From Gemmatimonadota bacterium (GTDB lineage: Bacteria > Latescibacterota > UBA2968 > UBA8231), in the NCBI GenBank assembly GCA_002712305.1, contig PATE01000065.1:6917-23485 (forward strand): a stretch of DNA of 16,569 nt, written 5' to 3'. Under the pieces are notes generated by a model that worked only from the letters and a program-made list of their open reading frames with translations, ran no database searches and was not told the origin of the DNA. Positions 1 through 7,396 of this stretch are shown one piece after another (positions within the stretch are counted from its first letter, which is position 1; every line of letters starts with the position of its first letter). The position numbers and the translations under genes were made by a program.

Positions 1-950
<950 letters not shown>

Positions 951-996
951 GGGCTGGCTGGAGCGTAAACTGAACTCAGCAAAGGAGATACACAAA

Positions 997-1028
997 GGGC
1001 GCTCCCCGCGTCGTGGCGGAGAGCGCCC
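997..1028 (-). terminator. Hairpin terminator after the acidic-protein gene
   Basis: GGGCGCTC (997-1004) pairs with GAGCGCCC (1021-1028). After one C/A mismatch the stem continues with CCG/CGG around an 8-nt loop. On the minus strand the hairpin starts 42 nt past the stop codon of the acidic protein and is followed by TTTGTGT, a short imperfect T tract. Position and stem strength fit an intrinsic terminator insulating thrC; the weak T tract keeps this from being certain. Confidence 0.6.
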
Positions 1029-1070
1029 GTGCTGAAATCGGTGCGGTCGTAACGCCGGCGCTGCGGGAGG

Positions 1071-2366
1071 TCAGCCGAACAGGGCGTCGATCTCGTCCTG
1101 ACTGATCGACGATTTCTCGTCCTTCTCTTTCTCGTCGCTACTCGAGCTCTCATCCTCTTCATCGTCGGCCTCTTCGGTGGCCTCCGGTTCCTCCTCGAGA
1201 AGAGCACTCATTTCATCGTCTGAGATTCCAGGTCCATTGCCCTCGTCCACTTCCTCATCATCGGCGTCGACGATCTCCTCGAGGTCAACATCCTCGTCTT
1301 CCACCGTCTCGTCTTCGCCCTCAAACAGTTCACCCAACTCCTCTTCGGTGTCTTCGGCCTCGTCGGAGCCTTCCTCATCTACAAAGAGACTATCTTCGAG
1401 TTCCTCAACAATGTCGGCAGCATCTTCAGCGTCCTCCGTCGGCTCCTCGAGGATCTCCGTCAGATCAACCTCGTCCGCCTCCTCCGTCTCAGCCTGGCCG
1501 TCGTCTTCCTCCAACAGATCTGATAGCTCGACGTCTTCTTCGCTCATGTCCTGCTCATCGACGCCTTCGAGCAGCTCTTCCAGTTCCTGCGTCGCTTCTT
1601 CCCCGGAGTCTGCCTCGCCATTCACCGGCTCTTCGGCGGTGGCTTCGATTTCGGCTTCGTCCTCCTCCTCGGCATCCACTTCCTCTATTTCCTCTACTTC
1701 AACCACTTGCCCCTCTTCCTCTGCCGCTTCAAGAGCTTGGGCAGCGGCCAGGGCCTCGTCTTCGTCGAGGTCCTCGTCGTCACCGATCATCTCGCCGGCG
1801 ATAGAATCGCCGTCGGCGTCGTCTTCGGCGAACAGTGCATCAACATCCGCTTCGTCGATCTCTTCTTCAACTTTTTCGTCGGATGTGTCGAAGAGGGCGT
1901 CGATCTCGTCGGTTGGATCGTCTTCAACAACGCCTGAGTCACCGTCGCTGGATCGTCTCCTGCGCCCGGGGCTGTCGGTGAACAGAGAGTCGATATCACT
2001 CTGATCGACGGTTTCAAGGGCCTCCCGTTCCTCCGTGGACAACTCCGCAGGTGGGGCCACTGCGGCCACCATCTCTTCCGGCTGGTTCAGCAAGCGGTGG
2101 AGGTAGTCGAATTCGCTTTGCAGGCGGGCCCACTGCTCTTGCCCCGCATCCCCTGCGGACAGCAAGCCGGCACTGCGGCGTACGAACTCGATGACATGGT
2201 TCATGTGTGGGAAGGCATCGTCAAAGACCGTGAGATACGCTTGGACCTTCGTATCCTTGATGTCTTCGCGGATGCGTTCGAACCACAGATTGTTGAAGAG
2301 CTTCGCCAACGCCTCGAGGGCCTCGAGGCGCTCCATGAGCTCATGTAATTCGTTTCGATTCATCAT
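1071..2366 (-). CDS. Acidic, probably disordered protein with repeated FliM-like EIDALF motifs
   Basis: This 431-residue protein belongs to no family I can name. Residues 1-95 look like a small helical domain, rich in leucine and aromatic residues. From about residue 110 the chain is dominated by Glu and Asp, with Ala, Ser and short hydrophobic islands, so it is probably disordered. A short motif recurs: DQSDIDSLF (121-129), TDEIDALF (152-159), EADVDALF (172-179), DDEMSALL (383-390) and, at the extreme C-terminus, SQDEIDALFG (422-431). Looser copies include VELSDLL (279-285) and VDLTEIL (300-306). In FliM, an N-terminal SQxEIDALL peptide binds phosphorylated CheY; carry-over of that role is inference. 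An RRRR patch sits at 135-138. The ATG at 2366 was chosen because AGGT lies 8 nt upstream and a longer start (2546) would lie upstream of the sigma-54 promoter's start site. Base composition is skewed by GAG/GAC codons. The gene appears monocistronic. Existence of the gene is secure; its role is unknown. Confidence 0.85.
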   Translation of the reverse strand: MMNRNELHELMERLEALEALAKLFNNLWFERIREDIKDTKVQAYLTVFDDAFPHMNHVIEFVRRSAGLLSAGDAGQEQWARLQSEFDYLHRLLNQPEEMVAAVAPPAELSTEEREALETVDQSDIDSLFTDSPGRRRRSSDGDSGVVEDDPTDEIDALFDTSDEKVEEEIDEADVDALFAEDDADGDSIAGEMIGDDEDLDEDEALAAAQALEAAEEEGQVVEVEEIEEVDAEEEDEAEIEATAEEPVNGEADSGEEATQELEELLEGVDEQDMSEEDVELSDLLEEDDGQAETEEADEVDLTEILEEPTEDAEDAADIVEELEDSLFVDEEGSDEAEDTEEELGELFEGEDETVEDEDVDLEEIVDADDEEVDEGNGPGISDDEMSALLEEEPEATEEADDEEDESSSSDEKEKDEKSSISQDEIDALFG

Positions 2367-2508
2367 CAGTTGACACCTGCCTGCCCTGAGTGGCCGGACT
2401 TGACTGTGCTCCCACCTTCCCTGAAAACGCCATCTGGCGAAGGGTACGGTTTTGGAGCCGACCTTCCGGTCTTCCTGTCGTGTTACAAACTTCCCCGCGA
2501 CAGATTGA

Positions 2509-2522
2509 GCAACAACCGTGCC
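2509..2522 (-). promoter_or_regulatory. Sigma-54 (RpoN) promoter for the acidic EIDALF protein
   Basis: On the minus strand the sequence reads GAGGCACGGTTGTTGCT. It has GG and GC exactly 10 nt apart and matches the consensus TGGCACG-N4-TTGC(A/T) at every strongly conserved base except the first T, which is A. Transcription would start near 2498, giving a 5' leader of about 130 nt before the ATG at 2366. Sigma-54 promoters need an ATP-driven enhancer-binding activator and often serve flagellar, chemotaxis and nitrogen genes. The match is seen directly; activity is inferred. Confidence 0.62.
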
Positions 2523-2614
2523 TCTTTTGAACAAACCTCGTGACATCGACGACGGGCGTCGTCATCAATGCGAACCCACAAGATCTTGTAGGAGCCGAAT
2601 CGACCTGCTGTGAT

Positions 2615-2679
2615 CGATGGGCATGATCTTCCGCTCCGCCATCGGTGGATCCTGGTCGCGATACGGAAAAAGCCCATCG
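2615..2679. repeat. Inverted repeat upstream of the sigma-54 promoter, possible activator sites
   Basis: CGATGGGC at 2615-2622 recurs in inverted form as GCCCATCG at 2672-2679, with 49 bp between. The pair lies about 93-157 bp upstream of the sigma-54 element, the usual distance for enhancer-binding proteins. The rest of the 358-bp gap (2367-2724) holds the promoter and the 5' leader, with no gene I can support. An 8-bp repeat can arise by chance, so its function is speculative. Confidence 0.35.
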
Positions 2680-2724
2680 CTACACCGACAAATATAACTT
2701 GCCAGTCGCCAAGCACCTATCCGG

Positions 2725-3894
2725 TCACTCGGCGTCCAATACCTTGTGGGCCTGCGCAAGACCGCCTGAAGCATCGAGTCCCGTCGCCCGCAGGCAGATC
2801 TCAAGTGCCGCGAGGAAAGTCATCAGATTCTTCGGGCTCGACGTATGCCCCATCAGGCCGATTCTCCACGCGTTGCCCTGAAATACACCAAGGCCGCCGC
2901 CGATTTCGATATCAAACTCGGTGAGCAACTGCTTCCGAACGGCCGCTTCGTCGACCTGATCCGGGACCCGAACCGTGGTCAGAGGCGGCAGCCGCAGCGA
3001 TGGCTCCTGAACCACGGGTTCGAGACCCAGTGTCTGGAGACCCGCCAGCAGCGCCTGCTGGTGTGTTCGATGACGGTTCCACCGAGACTCGAGTCCCTCC
3101 TCGTGGATCAACAGCAGGGCCTCTCTGAGCGCGTAGTTCATCGAAATCGGTGCCGTGTGATGATAGACCCGAGTCTCACCCCAGTACTGGGCGATCATTC
3201 CCAGATCCAGATACCAGCTCTGCACCTTGCTCTTGCGTGACTGGAGGGCTGAAACGGCGGACTCGCTCAAAGTGACGGGCGACAGACCCGGTGGACAACC
3301 AAGGCACTTCTGAGTGCCACTGTAGCACAGATCGATGCCGTGTGTATCGACACCGACCGAAACGCCTCCCAGGCTCGTGACGGCGTCGACCAGGAACAGA
3401 GCGCCGTGTTCTCTGGCCAGGGCGCCGATGGCCTCGAGGGGCTGGAGCACGCCCGTCGAGGTCTCCGCCTGAACAACGGCGACCAGTTTCGTCTGTGCGC
3501 CGGATTCTAACGCCACTTCGAATTGTGCGGGGTCGATCGCCTCCCCCCACGCCGCCTCGACACGCTCGACCTGGGCGCCGCAACGCTCGGCCACATCGCA
3601 CATGCGGTTCCCAAAAACACCATTTACCCCGATGACAACACGATCCCCAGGCTCCAACACATTGACGAAACAGGTCTCCATCCCCGCCGAGCCGGTGCCT
3701 GAAATGGGGATCGTCAGCTCGTTTTTGGTTTCGAAGGTGTCACGCAACAACGCCTTCGACTGTTCCATCACGTCGAGGAACACCGGATCAAGATGGCCGA
3801 CGATCGGGGCGGCCAGGGCACCGTACACTCTGGGGTGGACGTTGCTGGGCCCCGGGCCCATCAGAAGTCGCTCGGGAGGATTGAGTTGGGTCAT
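2725..3894 (-). CDS. Class V aminotransferase, alanine/serine-glyoxylate type
   Basis: This 389-residue PLP aminotransferase is of the AGXT/PucG type, which transfers an amino group from alanine, serine or ureidoglycine to glyoxylate, making glycine. Seen in the sequence: the N-terminal LLMGPGPSNVHPRV signature (11-23); GTGSAGMET (66-74) binding the PLP phosphate; STGV (146-149); D170 in the FLVDAVTSLGG motif, which contacts the pyridine nitrogen; K196 in SGTQKCLGCPPGLSP, the Schiff-base lysine; and WRIGLMGH (343-350), whose arginine holds the substrate carboxylate. Length is normal for the family. The ATG at 3894 overlaps the thiT stop as ATGA, with GGAG upstream, so translation is probably coupled to thiT. 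The amino donor cannot be read from sequence: alanine, serine and ureidoglycine enzymes share these motifs. No purine-degradation or photorespiratory gene is nearby, so a general glyoxylate-to-glycine role is the safer guess. Confidence 0.92.
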   Translation of the reverse strand: MTQLNPPERLLMGPGPSNVHPRVYGALAAPIVGHLDPVFLDVMEQSKALLRDTFETKNELTIPISGTGSAGMETCFVNVLEPGDRVVIGVNGVFGNRMCDVAERCGAQVERVEAAWGEAIDPAQFEVALESGAQTKLVAVVQAETSTGVLQPLEAIGALAREHGALFLVDAVTSLGGVSVGVDTHGIDLCYSGTQKCLGCPPGLSPVTLSESAVSALQSRKSKVQSWYLDLGMIAQYWGETRVYHHTAPISMNYALREALLLIHEEGLESRWNRHRTHQQALLAGLQTLGLEPVVQEPSLRLPPLTTVRVPDQVDEAAVRKQLLTEFDIEIGGGLGVFQGNAWRIGLMGHTSSPKNLMTFLAALEICLRATGLDASGGLAQAHKVLDAE

Positions 3895-4457
3895 GGGAAG
3901 GTCTCCGCGGCAGGTTGGGTCGCCAGACCACCACGCATGGCAAAACGACGCGCCAGCGGCAGGCCAACCAGAAGGGTCAAAAGGGTCTCAGGAATCAGAT
4001 AACTGCTGTTGTAGGCCAGAGAATAGGACCAGGCCGGTGTCCCCTCTGGCGCCAGGTCGCTAAAATAAACGAAACCCGACACCACGTGTGCTACGAGTCG
4101 CAGTGCACAAGCGGCGCCGACGCCCGCCGCCAACCGCCAAAGGGCCAGCGGCGCCCGGCCGAACAGAGCCGCAATCCCCAGACAACCGAAAGCCACAGGA
4201 TAATCGAGAGCCATCTGGATCGGATGCACGATATAAGGGGTCAATAAGAGGTTGACGAAACCATATGCTGTGCCTGCCAACACGCCGGCGCGCACCCCGT
4301 GACGCACTGCGATCATGAGAATCGGTAACATATGGAGGCTGATCGAGCCACCGTACAGCAAGTGTGGCAACTTCACTCGAAGCAGACTCAGCACCGCTGC
4401 CAGGGCGATAGCTATTCCGATCTCTGCCAGCCGCCGCGTGTTCGTTGCTGAATCCAA
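3891..4457 (-). CDS. thiT: Thiamine ECF transporter substrate-binding subunit ThiT
   Basis: This is a membrane S-component of 188 residues that captures thiamine and delivers it to a shared ECF ATPase/transmembrane module. About six hydrophobic segments are visible. ThiT hallmarks are YGGSISLHMLPI (35-46), the small-residue RxGxxAGxxYG pattern (56-66), HPIQMALDYPVAF (78-90), RLVAHVVSGFVYF (120-132) and WSYSLAYNSSYLIPE (143-157). H124, Y145 and N150 sit where the thiamine-binding His, Tyr and Asn of Lactococcus ThiT lie, judged from memory. The start chosen is TTG at 4457, because TAAGGAG lies 4 nt before it; a TTG at 4484 would add nine residues but has no Shine-Dalgarno. No EcfA or EcfT gene is in the window, as expected when one module serves several S-components. 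No TPP riboswitch could be confirmed upstream. The downstream aminotransferase starts inside its stop codon. Confidence 0.88.
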   Translation of the reverse strand: MDSATNTRRLAEIGIAIALAAVLSLLRVKLPHLLYGGSISLHMLPILMIAVRHGVRAGVLAGTAYGFVNLLLTPYIVHPIQMALDYPVAFGCLGIAALFGRAPLALWRLAAGVGAACALRLVAHVVSGFVYFSDLAPEGTPAWSYSLAYNSSYLIPETLLTLLVGLPLARRFAMRGGLATQPAAETFP

Positions 4458-4620
4458 TGAACTCCTTAAGTCGTTGCCCTGCAATCTAATGAGCGATTTT
4501 CTGTGCTCTGTCCGTCAACGATTCTCTCTGAATCCGACTATGCGGAACCGAGCTGCGCATCCGGCGTCTATCAGGTGCGGGCCAAACCCGGTCATCGGCT
4601 CGCAACCCTCCCTGAGCGGT

Positions 4621-4650
4621 CGGAGGCAGCCATCACCGTGGCAACCTCCG
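4621..4650 (-). terminator. Hairpin after the TPR-parvulin gene, possible terminator
   Basis: CGGAGG (4621-4626) pairs with CCTCCG (4645-4650), and GCC/GGC inside form a second short stem around an 8-nt loop; the two stems are separated by a symmetric 2-nt internal loop. It begins 20 nt beyond the stop codon of the TPR gene on the minus strand. No T tract follows, so it may be a weak terminator, a 3'-end stabiliser, or part of the thiT leader. The rest of 4458-4669 holds no gene that I can see. Confidence 0.35.
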
Positions 4651-4669
4651 GCCGCTTTCTTTCGGTTTG

Positions 4670-5728
4670 TCAGTTCAGGCGTTGAAGCAACATGAAGTGC
4701 TGACCAATCGAAATGATCGGGCTTACCTCACCCACAGCGAGCCCCAGGACCGCCTCCTCGACGGTGCTGACCATGTCTCCAGGCCCGAAGAAGCCCAAAT
4801 CACCCCCCTCATTTGCGTTGGGTGCGATTGAAAAGCGCGCCGCCAGTTCACCAAAGTCCTCACCGGCTTCAATCTTGTCGGCCACTTCCTGGCAGGTGGC
4901 TTGGGAACTGACCAGGATATAGCGAGCTCGCATCTTGCCCGCCATGATGGCGCGGATGCCCTCCATGTTCAGATTCAGGGCGTGAAGCAGTTGAGGATCT
5001 GAGGAGAGGGTTTTCGTCGTCTTGTACCACTCGAGGGCCTCGGCATACTGCGCCTTCCCCGCCAACAGGAAGGCGACGTTGTTGTGGGCCTCTACATCCC
5101 GCGGGTCAAGCTCGACCACCTTCCTGTAGACGACGAGGGCACTGTCGATCTGTTGCCCCTGTGTCAGCCACAACGCAAGAAGCTTGTGCGCCTGAGGATT
5201 GCCTGCATCCAGAAGCAGTGCCGTGTCAAGCTGGGTGCGAGCCGTGGCTCGTGCACCGGCCTGCAGATAGAGAAAACCCAGTTGTAGGCGGACACCGGCA
5301 TTGTCGGGGGCGATCTGCCGAGCGGTTTCTACATAGTGGACGGATGAATCGAGGCGCCCCAGGGTAAAGAAGGCATCGTTCAGCCCGGAATACGTGGCCA
5401 GTCGCTGGGGATCTTCGGCCAGTGACCGATGGAAGAGGGAGATCGCCCGCTCCGTATTGCCCGAAAGAAGGTAGAGTTGCGCCATCGGATTGAGCACCAG
5501 AGGAGACCCCGCGCCGGCGTCCAGGGCTTTCTCGTAGGTCTCCAGAGCCAGAGCCAGACGCTGCTGGGCCTCTTCTGCACTCCGTGCGCGCTGCGCCATG
5601 GCAGCATGGACCTGTGCTGTCTTGACGAGTTCATCTACGGCAGGAGTCTGCGTCGACGTGCCAGCCTCGGGCTGACCGAAGGCGGCACAGACCCGCATCA
5701 TCAGGATGATGGTCACGATCCTTCGCAT
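4670..5728 (-). CDS. Exported TPR protein with C-terminal parvulin-like (PpiC) domain
   Basis: This protein has 352 residues. A basic, hydrophobic N-terminus (1-18, ending CAAFGQ) resembles a signal peptide. Residues 50-240 are TPR-like helical repeats, clearest at 76-109, 110-143, 144-177, 178-211 and 212-244, with the usual small/aromatic spacing and DP/PDN turns. Residues 267-352 form a parvulin rotamase domain: RARYILVSS, EAGEDFGELAARFS, GGDLGFFGPGDM and LAVGEVSPIISIGQHFMLL. The first motif normally reads HILV; here the His, part of the parvulin active site, is Tyr (Y270), so isomerase activity is doubtful and the domain may only bind protein. The start overlaps the aldolase stop (TGATG), placing it last in the microcompartment operon. 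Export to the periplasm, if real, would separate it physically from a cytoplasmic compartment. Domains are clear; the biological role is not. Confidence 0.85.
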   Translation of the reverse strand: MRRIVTIILMMRVCAAFGQPEAGTSTQTPAVDELVKTAQVHAAMAQRARSAEEAQQRLALALETYEKALDAGAGSPLVLNPMAQLYLLSGNTERAISLFHRSLAEDPQRLATYSGLNDAFFTLGRLDSSVHYVETARQIAPDNAGVRLQLGFLYLQAGARATARTQLDTALLLDAGNPQAHKLLALWLTQGQQIDSALVVYRKVVELDPRDVEAHNNVAFLLAGKAQYAEALEWYKTTKTLSSDPQLLHALNLNMEGIRAIMAGKMRARYILVSSQATCQEVADKIEAGEDFGELAARFSIAPNANEGGDLGFFGPGDMVSTVEEAVLGLAVGEVSPIISIGQHFMLLQRLN

Positions 5729-6501
5729 CAGCCACTCTCGCGCAAGTGCTGGAGAACCTGCTGAGTAATCTGTGACACGAGTTGATCGGTTTCCGCTTGG
5801 GGTGCCTCACCTGGAAGCTGACAGCCGGGGCGACCTGCGATTCCGAAGCGGCTGCGCAGATCCAACAGTTCCTGAACGTGCCCTTCACCGAGGGTATTGG
5901 TCGCACCCAGTTGGCGTGCCACCAATGCGATCCGAGCGAAGTGTTCGACCGTCTCCATCTTGAAATGCGCGTCCATCACGTGTTTCCCGAGAGTCACCGC
6001 CCCGTGATTGGCCATCAGGACCGCGTCGTATTTCTCGACCAGCTCGCGCATGGGCTCGAAGATATCAGGCCCCCCCGGTGTTCCGTACGGAGCCAGTGGG
6101 ATCCCGCCGAGCAACACGATGACCTCCGGCAGGACACACTCGGTGAGATCCAGACCTGCCACGGCGAAGCCCGTCGCCGTCGGCGGATGGGCGTGCACGA
6201 CGGCTGCGATGTCGGAGCGCAACTTGTAGGCTTCCAGATGCATGCGGATCTCGGAGGAGATCTTCATCGGTCCCGACACCTGAGCCCCGTCCAAGTCGCA
6301 GATGGCGAGCATGTCCTCCGTGATAAACCCCTTGCTGACACCGGTCGGTGTGCAAAGAATGCGATCCTCCGATAGGCGGGCACTGATGTTTCCATCGTTC
6401 GCCGCGACGAAGGCCCGCTGATAGATCCGACGCCCTGCTTCGCAGATTTCGCGACGTGCGGCGAAGGCATTGGGAACTGTGGTGAGGTCGTCTGAACTCA
6501 T
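5728..6501 (-). CDS. Class II (zinc) aldolase, fuculose-phosphate type, with putative encapsulation peptide
   Basis: This 257-residue enzyme is of the FucA/AraD family. FucA-type members cleave L-fuculose-1-phosphate (or relatives) to dihydroxyacetone phosphate and L-lactaldehyde. Seen: NDGNISARL (36-43), phosphate-site TPTGVSKG (51-58), SSE with the catalytic glutamate E84, HAHPP with zinc ligands H103 and H105, and MANHGAV with the third zinc ligand H166. FucA proper is about 215 residues; here about 40 extra residues follow, a Gly/Pro-rich linker (225-237) and then an amphipathic helix (DQLVSQITQQVLQHL, 239-253). That arrangement matches the short peptides that target enzymes into bacterial microcompartments, and a shell protein gene lies two genes upstream in the same operon. 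The ATG at 6501 overlaps the preceding stop (ATGA). The exact sugar phosphate (fuculose, rhamnulose or ribulose) cannot be read from sequence. Family secure, targeting peptide likely. Confidence 0.9.
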   Translation of the reverse strand: MSSDDLTTVPNAFAARREICEAGRRIYQRAFVAANDGNISARLSEDRILCTPTGVSKGFITEDMLAICDLDGAQVSGPMKISSEIRMHLEAYKLRSDIAAVVHAHPPTATGFAVAGLDLTECVLPEVIVLLGGIPLAPYGTPGGPDIFEPMRELVEKYDAVLMANHGAVTLGKHVMDAHFKMETVEHFARIALVARQLGATNTLGEGHVQELLDLRSRFGIAGRPGCQLPGEAPQAETDQLVSQITQQVLQHLRESG

Positions 6502-7394
6502 GGTGTTGGGTATCTATGTCGTGTGATGGAGGGAAGTGAAACGCCTTGCCAGCGGCTGCCGGAAACGAGCAGGACACCGATCAACCCCGGCAGAAGAACG
6601 TTGATGAGGAACAGGAGCAGTGACGCCTGTAGAGCGACTGCCACGTCGACACCGAAGTGACCGAGGACGAAGACTGCTGCTGTCTCTCGGACACCGATGT
6701 CCATCGGTGCCAGCGGCAGCAGCGTCTTGGCCGCAAAGACCATGGGAATCCCAGCCACCGCAGCCGCCGGTACATCAGCACCCGCAGCCAACAGGCAGTA
6801 CAGCTGGCTGAAGAATACGCCATTGAACGTCAGGGCCCCGATGGCGTTACCCAACACACGCCGGCCTACATCTGGCTTGGTCATATCAGCCAGATCATAG
6901 CGGGCAGCGAGATCTCGAAGCGCAGATCGATAGCGCACGGCCAGCAGTACGCCGATTGTGCCAGAGATGACGAGCGGCCAGCGAGTGTGGGCGAAGCAAT
7001 AGCCCACCGCCAGAGCGCCGGCAACCATCGTGAAGGTCGCCGATACCGCTCGGTCTAGGGCAGTCAGCGCGCTCACCGACCGGTGCTGATCATCGACAAA
7101 CACCGCGCGTCCGAACTCCCCCACCCTGCCGGGGGACATCATGCCCAAGACGAATCCACCGAACAACGTGCGGCTGACCTGGGACGGCGTGAAGCGCCGT
7201 GGTAGCAGACGGCTCAACTGTGCCCATTTCCACCATTGAATCAGGATGCCGCCAAAACCGAGCAGGACGGCCGTGGCGAGCCATTCAAGACGAAGACTCT
7301 CTGTACTGGCGATGAGTCGGGAGGGCTCGACGTAGGCAACCACCCCCGCCAGGAGCGCGACGCCGAACAGACTGCGGGCGATGACCTGCCACAT
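6498..7394 (-). CDS. Polytopic membrane protein, LPG-synthase-TM / UPF0104 family (flippase-like)
   Basis: This 298-residue integral membrane protein has about eight hydrophobic segments. It belongs to the family named after the membrane half of lysyl-phosphatidylglycerol synthase (also AglD-like), many members of which are thought to move lipids or lipid-linked sugars. Family features seen are GMMSPGRVGEFGRAVFV (near residue 83), with its conserved SPGxxGE pattern, and PLAPMDIGVRETAAVF (near 227). There is no soluble aminoacyl-transferase domain, so lipid lysylation is unlikely. The ATG at 7394 lies 2 nt after the BMC-H stop. The frame stays open further upstream, but that part overlaps the shell gene and translates to basic, proline- and serine-rich sequence, so it was not used. 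Its stop overlaps the aldolase start (ATGA). Its role in a microcompartment operon is unclear; sugar uptake or glycolipid handling are guesses. Confidence 0.8.
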   Translation of the reverse strand: MWQVIARSLFGVALLAGVVAYVEPSRLIASTESLRLEWLATAVLLGFGGILIQWWKWAQLSRLLPRRFTPSQVSRTLFGGFVLGMMSPGRVGEFGRAVFVDDQHRSVSALTALDRAVSATFTMVAGALAVGYCFAHTRWPLVISGTIGVLLAVRYRSALRDLAARYDLADMTKPDVGRRVLGNAIGALTFNGVFFSQLYCLLAAGADVPAAAVAGIPMVFAAKTLLPLAPMDIGVRETAAVFVLGHFGVDVAVALQASLLLFLINVLLPGLIGVLLVSGSRWQGVSLPSITRHRYPTP

Positions 7395-7396
7395 GA

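Noticed and set aside
1177-2004. Long serine-rich frame on the plus strand
   Set aside because: It is the complement of the Glu/Asp codons of the acidic protein; its composition is fully explained by that gene.
2367-2546. 60-residue N-terminal extension of the acidic protein
   Set aside because: It begins upstream of the predicted sigma-54 start site, has no Shine-Dalgarno, and its basic composition differs from the rest; the ATG at 2366 has AGGT 8 nt upstream.
2483-2716. 77-residue minus-strand frame (GTG start, hydrophobic opening)
   Set aside because: It contains the sigma-54 promoter and lacks a Shine-Dalgarno at a usable distance; nothing resembles a known family.
4540-4620. TPP riboswitch upstream of thiT
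   Set aside because: Only an ACCTGAT stretch (minus strand, 4570-4577) and a CGCCGG block fit; the near-invariant CTGAGA and GCGTAGGGA segments are missing.
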